Source: Holophaga sp. (GTDB taxonomy: Bacteria; Acidobacteriota; Holophagae; Holophagales; Holophagaceae). Taken from it: a stretch of DNA of 7,325 nucleotides. Numbering within the stretch: the first letter of the stretch is position 1; the number at the start of each line of letters is the position of its first letter. Both the position numbers and the translations under genes were made by a program. Below are positions 6,569-7,325 of the stretch, piece after piece. The stretch lies in the NCBI GenBank assembly GCA_030691225.1, contig JAUYES010000818.1:1-7325 (forward strand). Direction: 5' to 3'. Below the pieces are notes generated by a model. That model did not search any database, had not been told where the DNA came from, and saw only the letters and a program-made list of their open reading frames with translations.

Positions 6569-6621
6569 GAGCTAAAAGGGTGCGTGGGATTTCCTGTGCG
6601 CCCTTTTAGCTCCTGGTTTTT
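6569..6621 (+). terminator. intrinsic terminator after the S9 peptidase gene
   Basis: GAGCTAAAAGGG (6569-6580) pairs perfectly with CCCTTTTAGCTC (6601-6612). The inner 20 bases can extend the stem by 8 more pairs, several of them G-T, leaving a 4-base loop ATTT. A TTTTT run (6617-6621) follows after CTGG. It lies 25 bases after the stop, closing the gmk-S41-S9 transcript. Confidence 0.85.
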
Positions 6622-6680
6622 GGGTTCTTCGTGCATCTGCGGGGAAGGCTGGCAGGATTGGCCCGTCGCGCTTTAGGCCG

Positions 6681-6737
6681 CAACGAAAAAGCTCAACGCT
6701 GAGGCGCAGAGAAAAGCGGAGGATCGCGGAGCAAAAG
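6681..6737. repeat. possible dispersed intergenic repeat (CGCAGAG/CGCGGAG-rich)
   Basis: The stretch contains GAGGCGCAGAGAAAAGCGG followed by GAGGATCGCGGAGCAAAAG, which look like two diverged copies of a purine-rich unit of about 21 bases. From memory, similar CGCAGAG-type strings recur between genes in many environmental bacterial genomes, but only this one locus is visible here. It has no coding signal and lies between the terminator and the next gene. Confidence 0.35.
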
Positions 6738-6829
6738 TCGGAATGGGGCTGGGGGGCCGGCCTCAAGATCCAAAACCAGCGAACATTAAGGAGTAAGCCC
6801 GCTCGAGGATGCATCGTATTACTATTCTT

Positions 6830-6855
6830 CTGTCCTCAATCCGGGGACAGGATTG
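6830..6855 (+). other. small hairpin with two competing stems upstream of the tricorn gene
   Basis: CTGTCC (6830-6835) can pair with GGACAG (6845-6850). Alternatively CAATCC (6837-6842) can pair with GGATTG (6850-6855). The stems cannot form together because both use base 6850 and they interleave. They lie 23-48 bases before the ATG, so they would be in the 5' leader if transcription starts upstream. Six-base stems are weak evidence. Confidence 0.3.
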
Positions 6856-6867
6856 GATCCCTTTGAC

Positions 6868-6871
6868 GGAG
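6868..6871 (+). promoter_or_regulatory. ribosome binding site selecting the tricorn start
   Basis: GGAG lies 6 bases before ATG 6878. The in-frame ATG at 6872 directly touches this site, and another in-frame ATG at 6809 has its nearest AAGGAG about 15 bases away and would place 23 extra residues before the signal peptide. Confidence 0.6.
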
Positions 6872-6877
6872 ATGCCC

Positions 6878-7325
6878 ATGCCTCGAATGTTGACCCTGGC
6901 CACTTTGCTCCTCGCAGCGGGCGCCACCGCTTCGGCTGAGGGGCCCCTGCTGCTCCGCCAGCCGACCCTCAGCCAGCAGCACCTCGTCTTCTCCCATGCG
7001 GGCGATCTGTGGATCACCTCCAGAGAAGGTGGCGAGGCGCGGCGTATCACGGCGGGCATCGGCCTGGAGGGTCAGCCCCATTTTTCCCCGGATGGCCGCA
7101 CGATCGCCTTTACTGCGGAATATGACGGCAATGTTGATGTCTATACGGTGCCGGTGGAAGGAGGCAGCCCCACGCGGCTGACCTGGCATCCCGGGCCGGA
7201 CATGGTGCAGGGCTGGACGCCGGACGGCAAGATCCTCTTCGCCTCCGGTCGTAACAGCCAGACGGGGCGTACCCAGCAGTTGTTCACCTTGACTCCCAGC
7301 AGTGTCTGGCCCGAAGCGATCCCGC
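6878..7325 (+). CDS. tricorn-type protease (S41 family), secreted, N-terminal part; runs off the right edge
   Basis: The frame is open to the window end (149 full codons seen). A signal peptide covers residues 1-20: M-P-R, an L-T-L-A-T-L-L-L-A-A core, then A-S-A before Glu21. The rest matches the start of bacterial tricorn proteases: LLLRQPTLS, H-L-V-F-S-H-A-G-D-L-W-I, R-R-I-T-A-G, H-F-S-P-D-G-R-T-I-A-F (Ser at 70), Y-D-G-N-V-D-V-Y and the telling TWHPGPDMVQGWTPDGK. These form the first blades of the N-terminal propeller. Family members are usually around 1,000 residues with a PDZ and an S41 catalytic core further on; none of that is visible, so activity is inferred. Tricorn enzymes cut peptides from upstream proteases into smaller pieces, which fits the neighbours. 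A TolB-like or S9 propeller protein is the alternative. It follows a terminator, so it probably has its own promoter, which I could not identify. Confidence 0.85.
   Translation, partial: MPRMLTLATLLLAAGATASAEGPLLLRQPTLSQQHLVFSHAGDLWITSREGGEARRITAGIGLEGQPHFSPDGRTIAFTAEYDGNVDVYTVPVEGGSPTRLTWHPGPDMVQGWTPDGKILFASGRNSQTGRTQQLFTLTPSSVWPEAIP

Noticed and set aside
6809..6877. An in-frame upstream ATG giving 23 extra residues on the tricorn protein
   Set aside because: It has no ribosome site at a workable distance and would put a polar stretch before an otherwise standard signal peptide.

Overview
The window reads as bacterial chromosome, moderately GC-rich, from a Gram-negative-type organism with a large secreted-protein load. 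The mix suggests Acidobacteriota, perhaps the Holophagae: a bacterial Ig-like-repeat lipoprotein, an S41 protease, an S9 propeller peptidase and a bacterial tricorn protease. This placement is inference from gene content; no taxonomic marker was searched.

Layout. Left arm, minus strand: bases 1-1122 encode the N-terminal 374 residues of a lipoprotein built of near-identical 94-residue bacterial Ig-like (Big_2-type) domains; the gene runs off the left edge. Just upstream, on the same strand, are two candidate mini-ORFs (54 and 19 codons). Each has a Shine-Dalgarno sequence, and they are chained to each other and to the lipoprotein by two ATGA stop/start overlaps. An AT-rich patch near 1399-1425 probably holds their promoter. 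The stretch 1340-1720 has no convincing gene.

Middle: a complete tmRNA gene (ssrA, minus strand, 1763-2151) with encoded CCA, a tag reading ANDNFELALAA, and a strong intrinsic terminator (1721-1753). It is divergent from gmk (guanylate kinase, plus strand, TTG start at 2233). The long open frame that seems to extend gmk to 362 residues is an artefact of reading antisense through ssrA.

Right arm, plus strand: gmk (2233-2850), a secreted or membrane-anchored S41 C-terminal processing protease (2906-4495) and a secreted S9 prolyl-oligopeptidase-family peptidase (4516-6543) lie head to tail with gaps of 55 and 20 bases and end at a long hairpin terminator (6569-6621). After a 256-base spacer with a possible dispersed repeat and a small hairpin, a separately transcribed secreted tricorn-type protease begins (6878) and runs off the right edge.

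Together, the S41, S9 and tricorn genes look like an extracytoplasmic protein and peptide degradation set. tmRNA and gmk are housekeeping genes. No mobile element, CRISPR array, phage gene or clear novel defence system is visible. The least-explained item is the chain of overlapping mini-ORFs upstream of the Ig-repeat lipoprotein.
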